64,000 bases of DNA from Aurantimonas coralicida. GTDB lineage: Bacteria; Pseudomonadota; Alphaproteobacteria; Rhizobiales; Rhizobiaceae. Under the pieces are notes generated by a model. The model searched no databases and was not told where the DNA came from. It saw only the letters and a program-made list of their open reading frames with translations. Below, in pieces: positions 33,276-42,181 of this stretch; position 1 is the first letter of the stretch, and every line of letters starts with the position of its first letter. The stretch is from contig DRFF01000190.1 of the NCBI GenBank assembly GCA_011050685.1, forward strand, positions 1 to 64,000, given 5' to 3'. Made by a program: the position numbers and the translations under genes.

Positions 33276-35359
33276 GAGATCGAACCGATGGCCCGGATGT
33301 CGACGCCGCGGGCGATCTCGAGATGGGAGAGGACCGGCAGATTGACGAAAATCCGCTCGATCATCATGCGGACATAGGGCCGCGCGTCGGGGGCGGAGAC
33401 AAGCACGAAGATCTCGCCCTGATCCATCTTCTCGCGAATGACCTTGGTGGCTTCCGTGGCAAACTGCTCGACAAGGCGCGGGTCGATATCGAACTCCGTG
33501 ACCTCGCCTTTCGCGTCACGCTTCAACGCCTGATGGAAGGCAAGATCCCACTGATTGCCGAGACGAAGGACACCGAGCTTGCCTTCGTGCAGAAGGTCGC
33601 CACAGATCTGCTGCGCCATACGCATGCGGACATGCTCGACGATCTGCTCGGAACGGCGCACATGCGGCGCGATCTCGGCGATCGCTTCCAAGATGAGACT
33701 GAGGTTTCGGATCGACACCCGCTCCGCCAGCAGCAGCTTCATGACGGCCTGCAGGCCGGAATACGACATGTGAGTGGGTATGATCTCCTCAATCAAACGC
33801 TTGTATTCGGGCTCCAGACGGTCCAGCAGGGAGCGCATGTCCTTATAGGACAGAAGCTGGGCGAGGTTGTTGCGGATCGTCTCCGACAGATGCGTCAACA
33901 TGATCGACAGCGTGTCGATCGGCTCGAAGCCCTGGCGCCGAACTTCGGCGGAAAAACTCTCCGGGATCCAGGCTGCGCGCATGCCGAATGCCGGCTCCTT
34001 GGTCAGATCGTGGGGCACGTCCGGCACCGAAGCGTCGCCGAGGACCACCATATGTTCGCCGAGGCGCAATTGCTGCGATGCGACCGTCGTTCCGTGAACC
34101 TTGATCTCGTAGGATTTCGCTTCGATGGCAAGATCGTCGGATAGTTTGATTTCCGGCACGACGAAGCCATAACGCCCGGCAAACCGCCGGCGCATCTTCT
34201 GGACGCGATGGGCGAGTTCGTCCCGCTGCAGCATAAGATGCGCCGACGTCTGCTTGCCGAGCACGAGCTCGATCTCGACGATCTTCAGCGATTCCTTCAC
34301 CGAGGTGCGTTCCGCCTCCCGGGCCACTTCCTGCTCTTGGTTGCGGTCGGCGTCCGCCTTGCGGACCACCTCCCTGCGGCGTTTCGGGACGAGATAGGCG
34401 ACCGAAGCGAGCAGCCCGGCGAGGATGATGAATGGCAGGAATGGCAGACCCGGCATGAAGCCGAGCAAGGCCATCAACATCGCCGATACAGCGAGCGCCC
34501 GGGGATAGAAGCCGAGCTGGCCGATGACGGCGGTCTGGGCCGCGCCGCGCGTCCCGCCCTTGGACACCAGAAGGCCGGCGGCGAGCGAAACGATCAGCGC
34601 GGGAATCTGCGAAACCAGCCCGTCGCCGACCGACAGTTTGGTGAAGACTTCGGCGGCGCTGGCCGCGTCCATATCGTGCCGGCTGATGCCGATGACGATA
34701 CCGCCGAAAATATTGACGGCGGTGATGATGAGGCCGGCGATGGCATCACCGCGCACGAATTTCGACGCGCCGTCCATGGAGCCGAAGAAGGCGCTCTCCT
34801 CCTCGAGCTCCTTGCGGCGCCAATGCGCCTGCTTGTCGTCGATCAGGCCCGACGACAGATCCGCATCGATCGCCATCTGCTTGCCGGGGATCGCGTCGAG
34901 GGTAAAGCGCGCACCGACCTCGGCGATACGCGATGCACCCTTGGTGATGACGAGGAAATTGACAGTGATCAGAATGAGGAAGACGACGATACCGATAAAG
35001 AAATCGCCGCCCATCACGAATTGCGAAAATCCGCCGATCACATGGCCGGCCGCGTTCACGCCCTCGTGGCCCTGAGACAGAATGACGCGCGTGGTCGCGA
35101 TGTTGAGCGACAGGCGCAGCATGGTGGCAAGCAGCAGAACGGTCGGGAAAGCAGAGAATTCGAGGGGTTTATGAATCCACAGCGACACCATCAGGATCAG
35201 CACCGACAGGGCGATCGACAGCGCCAGGCCCAGATCGATGAGGAAAGCCGGAATCGGGACGAAGAGGACTGCGAGGACGAAAACGACCGCGATTGCGAAA
35301 CCGATATCGCGACCGCCCTTGGTTTCGGCGGATACGGGGTCCAGCGTGTCGACGGCCAT
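33272..35359 (-). CDS. flhA: Flagellar export protein FlhA
   Basis: The 695-residue product has eight membrane helices in the first half and a large cytoplasmic domain that docks export chaperones. Family marks include [52 protein letters not shown] and [17 protein letters not shown]. The C-terminal part has [21 protein letters not shown]. Length is standard. A gap of about 150 bases (35360-35510) before it holds no gene. Confidence 0.97.
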   Translation of the reverse strand: MAVDTLDPVSAETKGGRDIGFAIAVVFVLAVLFVPIPAFLIDLGLALSIALSVLILMVSLWIHKPLEFSAFPTVLLLATMLRLSLNIATTRVILSQGHEGVNAAGHVIGGFSQFVMGGDFFIGIVVFLILITVNFLVITKGASRIAEVGARFTLDAIPGKQMAIDADLSSGLIDDKQAHWRRKELEEESAFFGSMDGASKFVRGDAIAGLIITAVNIFGGIVIGISRHDMDAASAAEVFTKLSVGDGLVSQIPALIVSLAAGLLVSKGGTRGAAQTAVIGQLGFYPRALAVSAMLMALLGFMPGLPFLPFIILAGLLASVAYLVPKRRREVVRKADADRNQEQEVAREAERTSVKESLKIVEIELVLGKQTSAHLMLQRDELAHRVQKMRRRFAGRYGFVVPEIKLSDDLAIEAKSYEIKVHGTTVASQQLRLGEHMVVLGDASVPDVPHDLTKEPAFGMRAAWIPESFSAEVRRQGFEPIDTLSIMLTHLSETIRNNLAQLLSYKDMRSLLDRLEPEYKRLIEEIIPTHMSYSGLQAVMKLLLAERVSIRNLSLILEAIAEIAPHVRRSEQIVEHVRMRMAQQICGDLLHEGKLGVLRLGNQWDLAFHQALKRDAKGEVTEFDIDPRLVEQFATEATKVIREKMDQGEIFVLVSAPDARPYVRMMIERIFVNLPVLSHLEIARGVDIRAIGSIS

Positions 35360-35510
35360 GATGCTACTCTCTACGGCAAGCGTTCAGCCGGGAGATGCGT
35401 GGCGATCGTCATGACCGCCTTACACCGTTCCCCGGCTTTCCGTTCGTCGCAGACGAAGATTGCTCAAGGCTGGCGTCGGCTATCGGGCGCGAGCCAAGCC
35501 GGCGAATTGA

Positions 35511-35780
35511 TCAGTTGAAGCCGTTTTCGATACGGGAGTAGGATTCCTGCGTGAATGCGTAGACCTGCGCTCCGGTGAAGGACGCCGTCAGCGCGATCAC
35601 GACGAAGATCGCCAGGATCTTGGGAACGAAGGTGAGCGTCACTTCCTGGATCTGGGTCAGCGCCTGGAACAAGGCGATCACCACGCCGACGCCCATGGCG
35701 GCGGCCACCGCCGGGCCAGAGGCGGTAACGATAGTCCAGACGGCGGATTGGACGATGTCGAGAGCGTCAGCTTGGTTCAT
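35511..35780 (-). CDS. fliQ: Flagellar export gate protein FliQ
   Basis: This is an 89-residue protein with two membrane helices and the FliQ patterns MNQADALDIVQSAVWTIVTASGPAVAAAMGVGVVIALFQALTQIQE (helix 1, loop, helix 2). The start MNQADAL at 35780 is correct for the family length; the open extension upstream lies inside flgD. It lies five bases after the flgD stop. Confidence 0.93.
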   Translation of the reverse strand: MNQADALDIVQSAVWTIVTASGPAVAAAMGVGVVIALFQALTQIQEVTLTFVPKILAIFVVIALTASFTGAQVYAFTQESYSRIENGFN

Positions 35781-35785
35781 TTGGT

Positions 35786-36190
35786 CTACTCCACCGTCAG
35801 GCCGGGAGCGAGAGGCAATGTCCGGCCATCTTCGAGCAGGGCCTCGACGCCGCCCTCGACGACGCGCACAGCGGCAACCGTGCCCGAGATCGTCTCGTCG
35901 GCCGACGTCGCGGTCCGTCCGATCAGCGAATTCGCCTGCGTCAGCGCCGACACCATCATTAGCGAATCCAGCTTCTTGTTGGTCTTGATCGACTGCTCGA
36001 CACCGGCGAAACTCGCGAACTGCGCGATGTATTCGGTCGAATCCGTGGGATTGAGCGGGTCCTGGTTCGACATCTCGGCAACCAGCAGCTTCAGGAACGC
36101 GTCGTAATCCATGCCGTTCTTGCTGGACGCGGCGGTAAGGCTCGCGCTGGCGGATGCAGGTGGGGTCGAGGTGACGGCGCCAATACTCAT
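35786..36190 (-). CDS. flgD: Flagellar hook capping protein FlgD
   Basis: The 134-residue product has the conserved FlgD N-terminal line FLKLLVAEMSNQDPLNPTDSTEYIAQFASFAGVEQ, which caps the growing hook. The C-terminal part ends after SLIGRTATSADETISGTVAAVRVVEGG, so it lacks the large Ig and tudor-like region of enteric FlgD; this short form is common in rhizobia. The ATG at 36190 overlaps the flbT stop. A TTG just before it is the alternative. Confidence 0.92.
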   Translation of the reverse strand: MSIGAVTSTPPASASASLTAASSKNGMDYDAFLKLLVAEMSNQDPLNPTDSTEYIAQFASFAGVEQSIKTNKKLDSLMMVSALTQANSLIGRTATSADETISGTVAAVRVVEGGVEALLEDGRTLPLAPGLTVE

Positions 36191-36642
36191 CAAAAGCCTC
36201 CGGCGGCAAGCCGCAGTTCGGGTGTCTTGGTACGGGCTGGCCCAGGCGATGCCGTTATCCGCAGGATATCGTCCTCGATCGGGATAAGCGTGCGCAGGCG
36301 TTTCAACGCCTCGAACGCCCGTTCCCGTTCGATCAGACCCTCAATATCGGCGAGGCCATCGACGATGTCGCTGTTTTGATAGGTTCCGAGCATGCTCTCC
36401 AGGGTCTTGCCGAACAGTTGGCGCGCGGCGGCGGCGCTGTTCGGATCCATCAGCATCATCTGGACGATAAAATAGAGCTGGCGCAGCGGTGTCGTGGCCT
36501 GTTCGGCCTGCATTACATGGCTCTCGAGCAGAAAGGTGACGTCGTTGAGAAATTCCAGCGTGGTTTTGCGGTCAACCTTCAGAACGGCGCCGTTGACAAA
36601 GATACGTTCGCCAGCTCGCAGCGTGATGCGCAGCGTTGCCAT
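36190..36642 (-). CDS. flbT: FlbT, post-transcriptional regulator of flagellin
   Basis: The 150-residue product starts MATLRITLRAGERIFVNGAVLKVDRKT. It has the FlbT motif RQLYFIVQMMLMDPNSA, which aligns with the conserved core. In Caulobacter FlbT binds the flagellin mRNA leader and limits translation when assembly is incomplete, with FlaF acting the opposite way. It lies two bases after flaF. The two flagellin genes in this window have leaders on which it could act. Confidence 0.93.
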   Translation of the reverse strand: MATLRITLRAGERIFVNGAVLKVDRKTTLEFLNDVTFLLESHVMQAEQATTPLRQLYFIVQMMLMDPNSAAAARQLFGKTLESMLGTYQNSDIVDGLADIEGLIERERAFEALKRLRTLIPIEDDILRITASPGPARTKTPELRLAAGGF

Positions 36643-36644
36643 CC

Positions 36645-36992
36645 TCAGTTCAACCCGTTGCGGATCAGCGTCGTGATCTCGATGATGCCCTTAAAATTCT
36701 GGGACTTCCCGATCCGGATGTCTTCGGCTTCGCGCATGATCCACAAACCGACCGAAATCAGTTCGGCGCGGAGTTCGTCCGGCAGGCCGTTCTCGGCGCT
36801 CGCGAGATCCTCGACGAGGATCGCCCACAGGCTTCGGGTGGTGTAGATCGCCTCGATGGCATCGCGCGAACGCGGGCCGTTGGCCTCGGCGGTCTTGAGC
36901 AGCGCGATCGAATGATCGAGTGCCTGGCGCTCACGATCGCGGGCATCGACTTCGACGTCCTGAGCCACTTCCGCGTAAGAGAACTGATACAT
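36645..36992 (-). CDS. flaF: FlaF, flagellin biosynthesis regulator
   Basis: The 115-residue product starts MYQFSYAEVAQDVEVDARDRERQALDHSIALL, which is the FlaF N-terminal pattern, and contains TTRSLWAILVEDLASAENGLPDELRAELISVGLW. It works with FlbT to balance flagellin synthesis and secretion. AAGGGG six bases before the ATG at 36992 fixes the start. An ATG at 37025 would add 11 residues without support. Confidence 0.93.
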   Translation of the reverse strand: MYQFSYAEVAQDVEVDARDRERQALDHSIALLKTAEANGPRSRDAIEAIYTTRSLWAILVEDLASAENGLPDELRAELISVGLWIMREAEDIRIGKSQNFKGIIEITTLIRNGLN

Positions 36993-37109
36993 TCCAACCC
37001 CTTGTTGCCCACCCGGATGACGCATTCGCGCCGAGCCGGGTCTTGCGATCTGTCTTTTCTTGCGAGCGGCGAGCCGGAACCCCTATCCCGCCGAATGTTC
37101 TTGTTGCAT

Positions 37110-37129
37110 CCCGGATCATCAGATCCGGG
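37110..37129 (-). promoter_or_regulatory. Hairpin between flgL and flaF
   Basis: Perfect 8-base arms CCCGGATC and GATCCGGG enclose ATCA. It lies just after the flgL stop on the minus strand. No T-run follows, so it may be a processing or attenuation structure rather than a full terminator. Confidence 0.5.
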
Positions 37130-37144
37130 CGCCCGCCTCCGTCC

Positions 37145-38230
37145 CTACAGGTAGTTCAAGATGCTGAGGCGCGAGATCCGCGCGGTCAGCGCATAGGAAG
37201 ACTCCAGCAAGTTCATTAAATTGGTTACCCGCGTCGAAGCTTCGTATGGGTCAACCTCCTCAATCGAAGTGATCGACATGTTCAGAACGGTGCTGCGGCC
37301 TTTCAGCGACTGGTCGGCTCGATCCAGGCGAGCTTGGCTGGCGCCGATCTCGCTTTGCATCGTCTTCAACTGTGACAATCCCAGACTCAGACTTTCGACC
37401 GCCCGGCTTGTGACAAGCTGACGTGCCTCCTCGTTCATTCCGAGAGCGCCAAGGTCGCCCAGCATCACGTAAGCTTTGGTAATGTTACGGAACGCGGCGG
37501 CATCGGCCGCGTAGCTGACATTGATCTGGCTTTCGCCATTGATGACGTTGTAGACGGGCGTGCCATCCGCGTTCGACCAATTGCCCCATCCCAGACCGGC
37601 GGTTGGAGCAAGCGCGAACAGATCCTCGAACTCGGTGTCGATGAAATCGCCCAGATCCGCGGCGCTGATCGTTTCCACCGCCGGATCAGTCTGATTGAAT
37701 CCGAACTTCGCCAGGAACGCGTCGGCCGTCGCCTGCTTTGCGGTCGAATTGTCCTCGTAGGTACGAGTGTCGCCGCCCCCGACCGCCTGAAAGGCAATGG
37801 GCGGCTTCTCCGTGGCCGCCCCCGAGAACAGGAAGCGCGATCCGGTCGAACTGTTCAACGCGGCCATCAACTGCTGGAGACCGGCGGCCGCTTGTTGAAC
37901 CGTGGCTGAAACGCCCGGCGTACTGGTTCCGTTGCCGATCAACGAACTCATGAACGCGTCTGCGGTCGCGGCCATTGACGTCATGGCAGACTGCATGACG
38001 TCGAAACGTTGACTGATCAGGCCATTGGCCTCGCGCAAACGGTTCGTGCTCTGAAATTCGGCGCGCAGCGAGATCGCCTGGCTGGTCCGAACCCCGAGCG
38101 CCAGCCCGACATCGGCGAAGCGCCCCGTCGTGACCTCCTTCTGTGCGATCTGGAGGTCGGCCTGAATTCTGGACACAGACGAGCGAGGGGCCGTGGAAAG
38201 CGAATAGCTGGATACGAGAAAATTCGACAT
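37145..38230 (-). CDS. flgL: Hook-filament junction protein FlgL
   Basis: The 361-residue, flagellin-like protein has a helical N-terminus, MSNFLVSSYSLSTAPRSSVSRIQADLQIAQKEVTTGRFADVGLALG. Its C-terminus, NLMNLLESSYALTARISRLSILNYL, is the FlgL coiled-coil end. It joins filament and hook together with FlgK. It lies 11 bases after flgK, so the two are co-transcribed. Its chaperone is probably the FlgN-like protein at 31192. Confidence 0.92.
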   Translation of the reverse strand: MSNFLVSSYSLSTAPRSSVSRIQADLQIAQKEVTTGRFADVGLALGVRTSQAISLRAEFQSTNRLREANGLISQRFDVMQSAMTSMAATADAFMSSLIGNGTSTPGVSATVQQAAAGLQQLMAALNSSTGSRFLFSGAATEKPPIAFQAVGGGDTRTYEDNSTAKQATADAFLAKFGFNQTDPAVETISAADLGDFIDTEFEDLFALAPTAGLGWGNWSNADGTPVYNVINGESQINVSYAADAAAFRNITKAYVMLGDLGALGMNEEARQLVTSRAVESLSLGLSQLKTMQSEIGASQARLDRADQSLKGRSTVLNMSITSIEEVDPYEASTRVTNLMNLLESSYALTARISRLSILNYL

Positions 38231-38241
38231 CGTGTCTCCGA

Positions 38242-39741
38242 TCAGGCAATCGCAAGGAGGGCATCGATCATCTGACCGACTGTGGAGATCAGCTTGCTCG
38301 ATGCCTGGTAGGACCGTTCGAGATCGAGAAGTCGGGTCATTTCCTCATCGAGGTTGACCCCGGTCCGGTTCGACAGGGTCTCCCGGGTCTGGGCGAGAAG
38401 CACCTTGCCGTAATCGACATCCGCAGTCGCTTCGGCACGGCGGCTCTCGAGCCATCCCATGGAGGCGGCGGCGTAGTCGCCTAGCGTTCCGGTACCACCA
38501 GCTCCGAGCGTGATGTCGAAGCTTCGCGTCGTTGAAAACTGGGCGACGAGGTCGTTTATCCGGGAGGTGAACCCGCCCGCGCCCTTCGAGTTGTAGACGA
38601 ACCGCGCTTCGTCGGGTTGGTCCGCGTGGGAAATTCCGCCGTCCCTGAGACGCATCGGGTCACCGCCGACGGTATTGTCCACTCCGGCAGCGACCTTGAT
38701 CAGTCCGGCAAGGCCAACGGTCGCCGCGGACGAGCCCGGCACGGTGGTCATGCCCGTGGCGGTGAACAGCCCGGCATAACGATTTGTGTCCGGCACGGCC
38801 GGGGGCGGAGCGGGATTTTGCTCGGTCTCGGCAAAGCTGTCGACGAGTGCGAATGCCAGCGCGTCGAGCTGTCCCTGGAACGTGATGGCGGTCTCGTCGC
38901 GCAGCTGCAACAGACCGAAGACGCTGCCGCCCTTGATCGGCATGGGCGCTAAGGGACCGAAGACGCTGACCCCGTCGATCTTGAACGCGCCACCGCTGAC
39001 GGTCGCGCTATAGGCGGGGGATGGCGTGAAATCGATCGGGCGCCCCGTCGTTTCGAACAAGGTGATGCCGGAGTCGGTCGTCAGGACAAGGTCGTTCCCA
39101 GCCCGCATCTGCACGTTGAGACCGACATATCCCGACAATTCGGAAACGATCTGGTCCCTTCGATCCACGAAATCGGTGATGTCGGCATTGGTAGCCGTGC
39201 CGACCGTCACCCGCTTGTTGACCGTTTCGAGCTCGGCAAGAAGCTTGGTCATGGCGGCCGCAGCTTGGGCAAGCTGCGTATCGGCATCCTTCCGCATGTT
39301 CTGGACCGCCGAACTTGCGCGGTTGAGGCTGCTGGCCATGTCCTTGGCGGCGGAGATCGCGGCCTCGGCGGAGGGTGGACTTTCCGGCGTGACGGCAAGT
39401 TGCGACAAGGCGTTCTGAAGCCCGACGAGCGATGCCGCCGGAGAATCGAACGCGTCGACATCCCCGATCACGTCCCGGATTCGGTCGAGCGCGTTCGCGG
39501 TCACTTCGACGGCGCCGACCGTCGAATTCGAGGTGACCAACGAACGGAAAAGCGCCTGATCGCGGGATTGGGCGACCGAAAGGATCTGAACACCGCCCTG
39601 CCGGCCGGTGCCTAGAGTGGCGTATTTCCGCGTTGCCGATGGATTGTCGGCATTGGTAATGTTGCGTGAGACGAGCGCCGACTGCGCCGAGAGGCTTCCC
39701 AGCGAGGAGCGCGCGTTCGAGAATGCGGTAAGAAGCGACAT
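38242..39741 (-). CDS. flgK: Hook-filament junction protein FlgK
   Basis: The 499-residue product starts MSLLTAFSNARSSLGSLSAQSALVSRNITNADNPSATRKY, the axial-protein N-terminal pattern with the NxxNADNPxxTR element. It ends LDLERSYQASSKLISTVGQMIDALLAIA, the matching C-terminal helix. The middle domain is variable, as usual. It lies between flgE (40-base gap) and flgL and forms the first junction zone on the hook. Confidence 0.94.
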   Translation of the reverse strand: MSLLTAFSNARSSLGSLSAQSALVSRNITNADNPSATRKYATLGTGRQGGVQILSVAQSRDQALFRSLVTSNSTVGAVEVTANALDRIRDVIGDVDAFDSPAASLVGLQNALSQLAVTPESPPSAEAAISAAKDMASSLNRASSAVQNMRKDADTQLAQAAAAMTKLLAELETVNKRVTVGTATNADITDFVDRRDQIVSELSGYVGLNVQMRAGNDLVLTTDSGITLFETTGRPIDFTPSPAYSATVSGGAFKIDGVSVFGPLAPMPIKGGSVFGLLQLRDETAITFQGQLDALAFALVDSFAETEQNPAPPPAVPDTNRYAGLFTATGMTTVPGSSAATVGLAGLIKVAAGVDNTVGGDPMRLRDGGISHADQPDEARFVYNSKGAGGFTSRINDLVAQFSTTRSFDITLGAGGTGTLGDYAAASMGWLESRRAEATADVDYGKVLLAQTRETLSNRTGVNLDEEMTRLLDLERSYQASSKLISTVGQMIDALLAIA

Positions 39742-39781
39742 GACGTGGAAAAGTCCTTGGGGGACGCCGGCCGGGTGTGGC

Positions 39782-41041
39782 TCAGCGCTTCAGATTGACG
39801 AGTACGTCGAGGATTTCCGAACCCGTCTGGAACACCTTCGAATTGGCGCTGTAACTTCGCTGGGCTTCGATCATATCCGTGAGTTCGGTAGCCAGATCGA
39901 CGTTGGACTGCTCGATCGCCCCGGACAAAAGGCCGCCAAAGCCGTTGCCGCCAGGAGTTCCGATTTCGGCAGCTCCCGAATTCGACGTGGCGCTGTAGAC
40001 ATTGCCGGAAGCTGCCGCGAGTTGATCCGGACTCTGGAACCGCGCGAGGTTCAATTGGTAGAGTGGGATGACGCTGCCGGTGGACAGAACCCCGCTGATC
40101 TGTCCTTCGTCGGTAAACGCGAACTCGCTGATGACGCCGGGTGGGTTGCCGTTTGCATTCAGCTTTGCGCTAAAGTCAGTGGCATACTCGGTAATCTCAC
40201 CGAAATTGACCGCGACGACGGCCCCGTCCGACAGGGTCATGGTACCAGCTGCGGGGGCCGTGACGGGAAGACCGTTTGTCCTATCGAACACGATATCCTG
40301 GGTCATCTTCGTCAAGGGCGTCCCGGCATAGGGAAAACCGCCACCGGTCGACTGGGCGCGATCGTAGATCGTGACTTCCCACGTGCTGTCGGTCGACGGG
40401 TCGCCCGCGGTCTTGGTGAAATACGCGTCGAGCGTTCTCTCCCGGCCGACATTATCGTAAACGACGAGCGACAGCTTCTTGCTGAAGACGCTGTCGGCGG
40501 CATTGTCAGCAGGTGTGTTGACAATGCCGACGGCGGTTGCCGAAGCGGGGAACTGCAAAGAAAGGTCGGCCGCCGTCGTTGCCGAGGGCGCCATCAGCTT
40601 GCCGACCGGCAGCACGACCGGTTCGGTCTGGCCACTCGCCAGCGACGTTCCGGTCAGCCGAAAGCCCGCTGAATTCACGAGGTAAGTTTTGTTGGATTCG
40701 GCCTCGGTGCGCTGGACGAAAGAACCGGCGCGGGTATAAAAATCACGACCGGCCGCGTCTTGAACGACGAAGAAACCATCTCCCTGGATCGCCAGATCGC
40801 TAGCCGACGAACTCGCCGAGACGGCGCCCTGCTGGCTGATCAACTGACGAATCTGGGTTTTAACAGCGCCCGAGTTGTATTCGTTGCCGCTGTTCGCAAC
40901 CAACAGCGAAGAAAACTCCGTGGAGCCGCGCTTATAGCCGTCGGTGCTGGCGTTGGCGATGTTTTCGGAGACGACCGACAGGCGGTTAGCCTGCGCGTTC
41001 ATCCCCGAGACGCTCGTTCTGAAGACGCCGTTTATGCTCAT
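39782..41041 (-). CDS. flgE: Flagellar hook protein FlgE
   Basis: The 419-residue product has N-terminal [28 protein letters not shown], the axial-protein signature, and C-terminal LTDMIEAQRSYSANSKVFQTGSEILDVLVNL. The length fits the hook subunit and rules out FlgF or FlgG. It begins downstream of ftcR and is followed by flgK and flgL, the standard hook-junction order. FtcR probably activates it, as in related bacteria. Confidence 0.95.
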   Translation of the reverse strand: MSINGVFRTSVSGMNAQANRLSVVSENIANASTDGYKRGSTEFSSLLVANSGNEYNSGAVKTQIRQLISQQGAVSASSSASDLAIQGDGFFVVQDAAGRDFYTRAGSFVQRTEAESNKTYLVNSAGFRLTGTSLASGQTEPVVLPVGKLMAPSATTAADLSLQFPASATAVGIVNTPADNAADSVFSKKLSLVVYDNVGRERTLDAYFTKTAGDPSTDSTWEVTIYDRAQSTGGGFPYAGTPLTKMTQDIVFDRTNGLPVTAPAAGTMTLSDGAVVAVNFGEITEYATDFSAKLNANGNPPGVISEFAFTDEGQISGVLSTGSVIPLYQLNLARFQSPDQLAAASGNVYSATSNSGAAEIGTPGGNGFGGLLSGAIEQSNVDLATELTDMIEAQRSYSANSKVFQTGSEILDVLVNLKR

Positions 41042-41135
41042 CGTCCGTTACTCCATGTCCATGACTTGGCGGCCATGAATAGGGAGCGAAGCTTGCGTCG
41101 ACCTGATTGTGAAACTTCCGTTTAAATAACATTCC

Positions 41136-41172
41136 AAAAAGAAAAAGCTCTGCCAAATATATTGGCAGAGCC
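41136..41172 (-). terminator. Rho-independent terminator after ftcR
   Basis: Perfect 10-base arms GCTCTGCCAA and TTGGCAGAGC enclose five bases, followed on the minus strand by TTTTTCTTTTT. It separates ftcR from flgE, so flgE needs its own promoter in 41042-41135. Confidence 0.93.
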
Positions 41173-41206
41173 TTTGTCCGTTAATACTTTTGAAACCAAT
41201 TCGACC

Positions 41207-41878
41207 TTACTCAACCCCAATCCCGTAGCCGAGATAGCGCTTCGACGAGACGGGGTCATAACCAAGGCGCATTTTCAGCTTCTTGCGAAGCTTGGAAATA
41301 TGGCTCTCGATGACGTTCTCCTCGACGTTCTCGTCAAAGATGCCGTAGATCGCGCTGAACAATTGCTGCTTGGAGACGCGACGGCCGCGGTTGGAGACCA
41401 GATATTCCAGGATGCGGCGCTCGCGCCGCGGCAGCGCCATGGGTTTACCGGCGACATCGGCGTCTCGCCCATCCTGGTAGACAGCGATTTCTCCGACCAC
41501 CGTGCCCGTATCCTCGGCGCTTTCGCGGCGACGAATGGCGCCTACCCGGGCCAGAATTTCCCGCACGTGAACCGGCTTGGCGACAACGTCGTCGACCCCG
41601 GCCGCGAACAGATCGAGCGTACCGTCCAAATTGCGGCTTTCGGACAGCGCGATCATCGGCGCATTGGAACGAGAGCGGATCAGACGCGGGCAGAATTTGC
41701 GCTCGTCGAAATCTCCGAGAAGGAAGGCTTCGACGCCAGAAATATCCGATTCAGGCGCCGTCTCCACCCACTCGCGGAATTCATCCGCATGGAAACCGGC
41801 CGCCGAAACGCCCTCGCGTCCAAACAAGGACTGGTAGCCACTCGTAACAAGCTCACGATTGTCGACTACAACGATCAT
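41207..41878 (-). CDS. ftcR: FtcR/Rem, OmpR-type master regulator of lateral flagellar genes
   Basis: The 223-residue product has an N-terminal receiver-like domain (about 1-115) and an OmpR-type winged helix (about 125-220) with [29 protein letters not shown]. The receiver is atypical. It begins [10 protein letters not shown], the site expected to hold the phosphoacceptor reads AFLLGDFDE, and only the switch Lys in VVAKPV is clear. This matches Brucella FtcR and Sinorhizobium Rem, which act without a known kinase. GGAGGG just before the ATG at 41878 fixes the start. It is the only regulator gene inside the flagellar cluster. Confidence 0.92.
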   Translation of the reverse strand: MIVVVDNRELVTSGYQSLFGREGVSAAGFHADEFREWVETAPESDISGVEAFLLGDFDERKFCPRLIRSRSNAPMIALSESRNLDGTLDLFAAGVDDVVAKPVHVREILARVGAIRRRESAEDTGTVVGEIAVYQDGRDADVAGKPMALPRRERRILEYLVSNRGRRVSKQQLFSAIYGIFDENVEENVIESHISKLRKKLKMRLGYDPVSSKRYLGYGIGVE

Positions 41879-41953
41879 ATTTCCCTCCGGCCTCGACGTT
41901 ATGTCTATGAACAAAGACCTAACCTGACCCGAGTCTTGCGCCTATCCTGAAAT

Positions 41954-41972
41954 TTAGTAGTCCGTTAACCAT
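41954..41972. promoter_or_regulatory. CtrA-like box upstream of ftcR
   Basis: TTAG, 7 bases, TTAACCAT, one mismatch from the TTAA-N7-TTAA CtrA consensus and containing the TTAACCAT half-site. It lies 76-94 bases upstream of the ftcR ATG. The 303-base gap 41879-42181 holds no gene and is AT-rich by local standards, as expected for a promoter region. Confidence 0.5.
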
Positions 41973-42181
41973 CCTGCCCGATTTTCGGCTAAGTATCGAA
42001 TCCGACTCAGGAATTTTTTTCGTAAACAAAACCTTAATGGTCGCCATTCGCGAAAAAAGCCTGCGATATCGAATACTTGGCCGACCACCTATCGCCGCCG
42101 ATCGGAGAAATTGCCGATATATCCTCCCCGGCCGACCGATTTCCTCATGCGCGGATCGAGCCGAGGGGCCGATCTTTCGGA

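Noticed and set aside
34208-35518. Long plus-strand open frame (436 codons) opposite flhA
   Set aside because: It lies antisense to a certain flhA gene, is full of Asp, His, Arg and Gln as in typical high-GC shadow frames, and has no ribosome site or family pattern.
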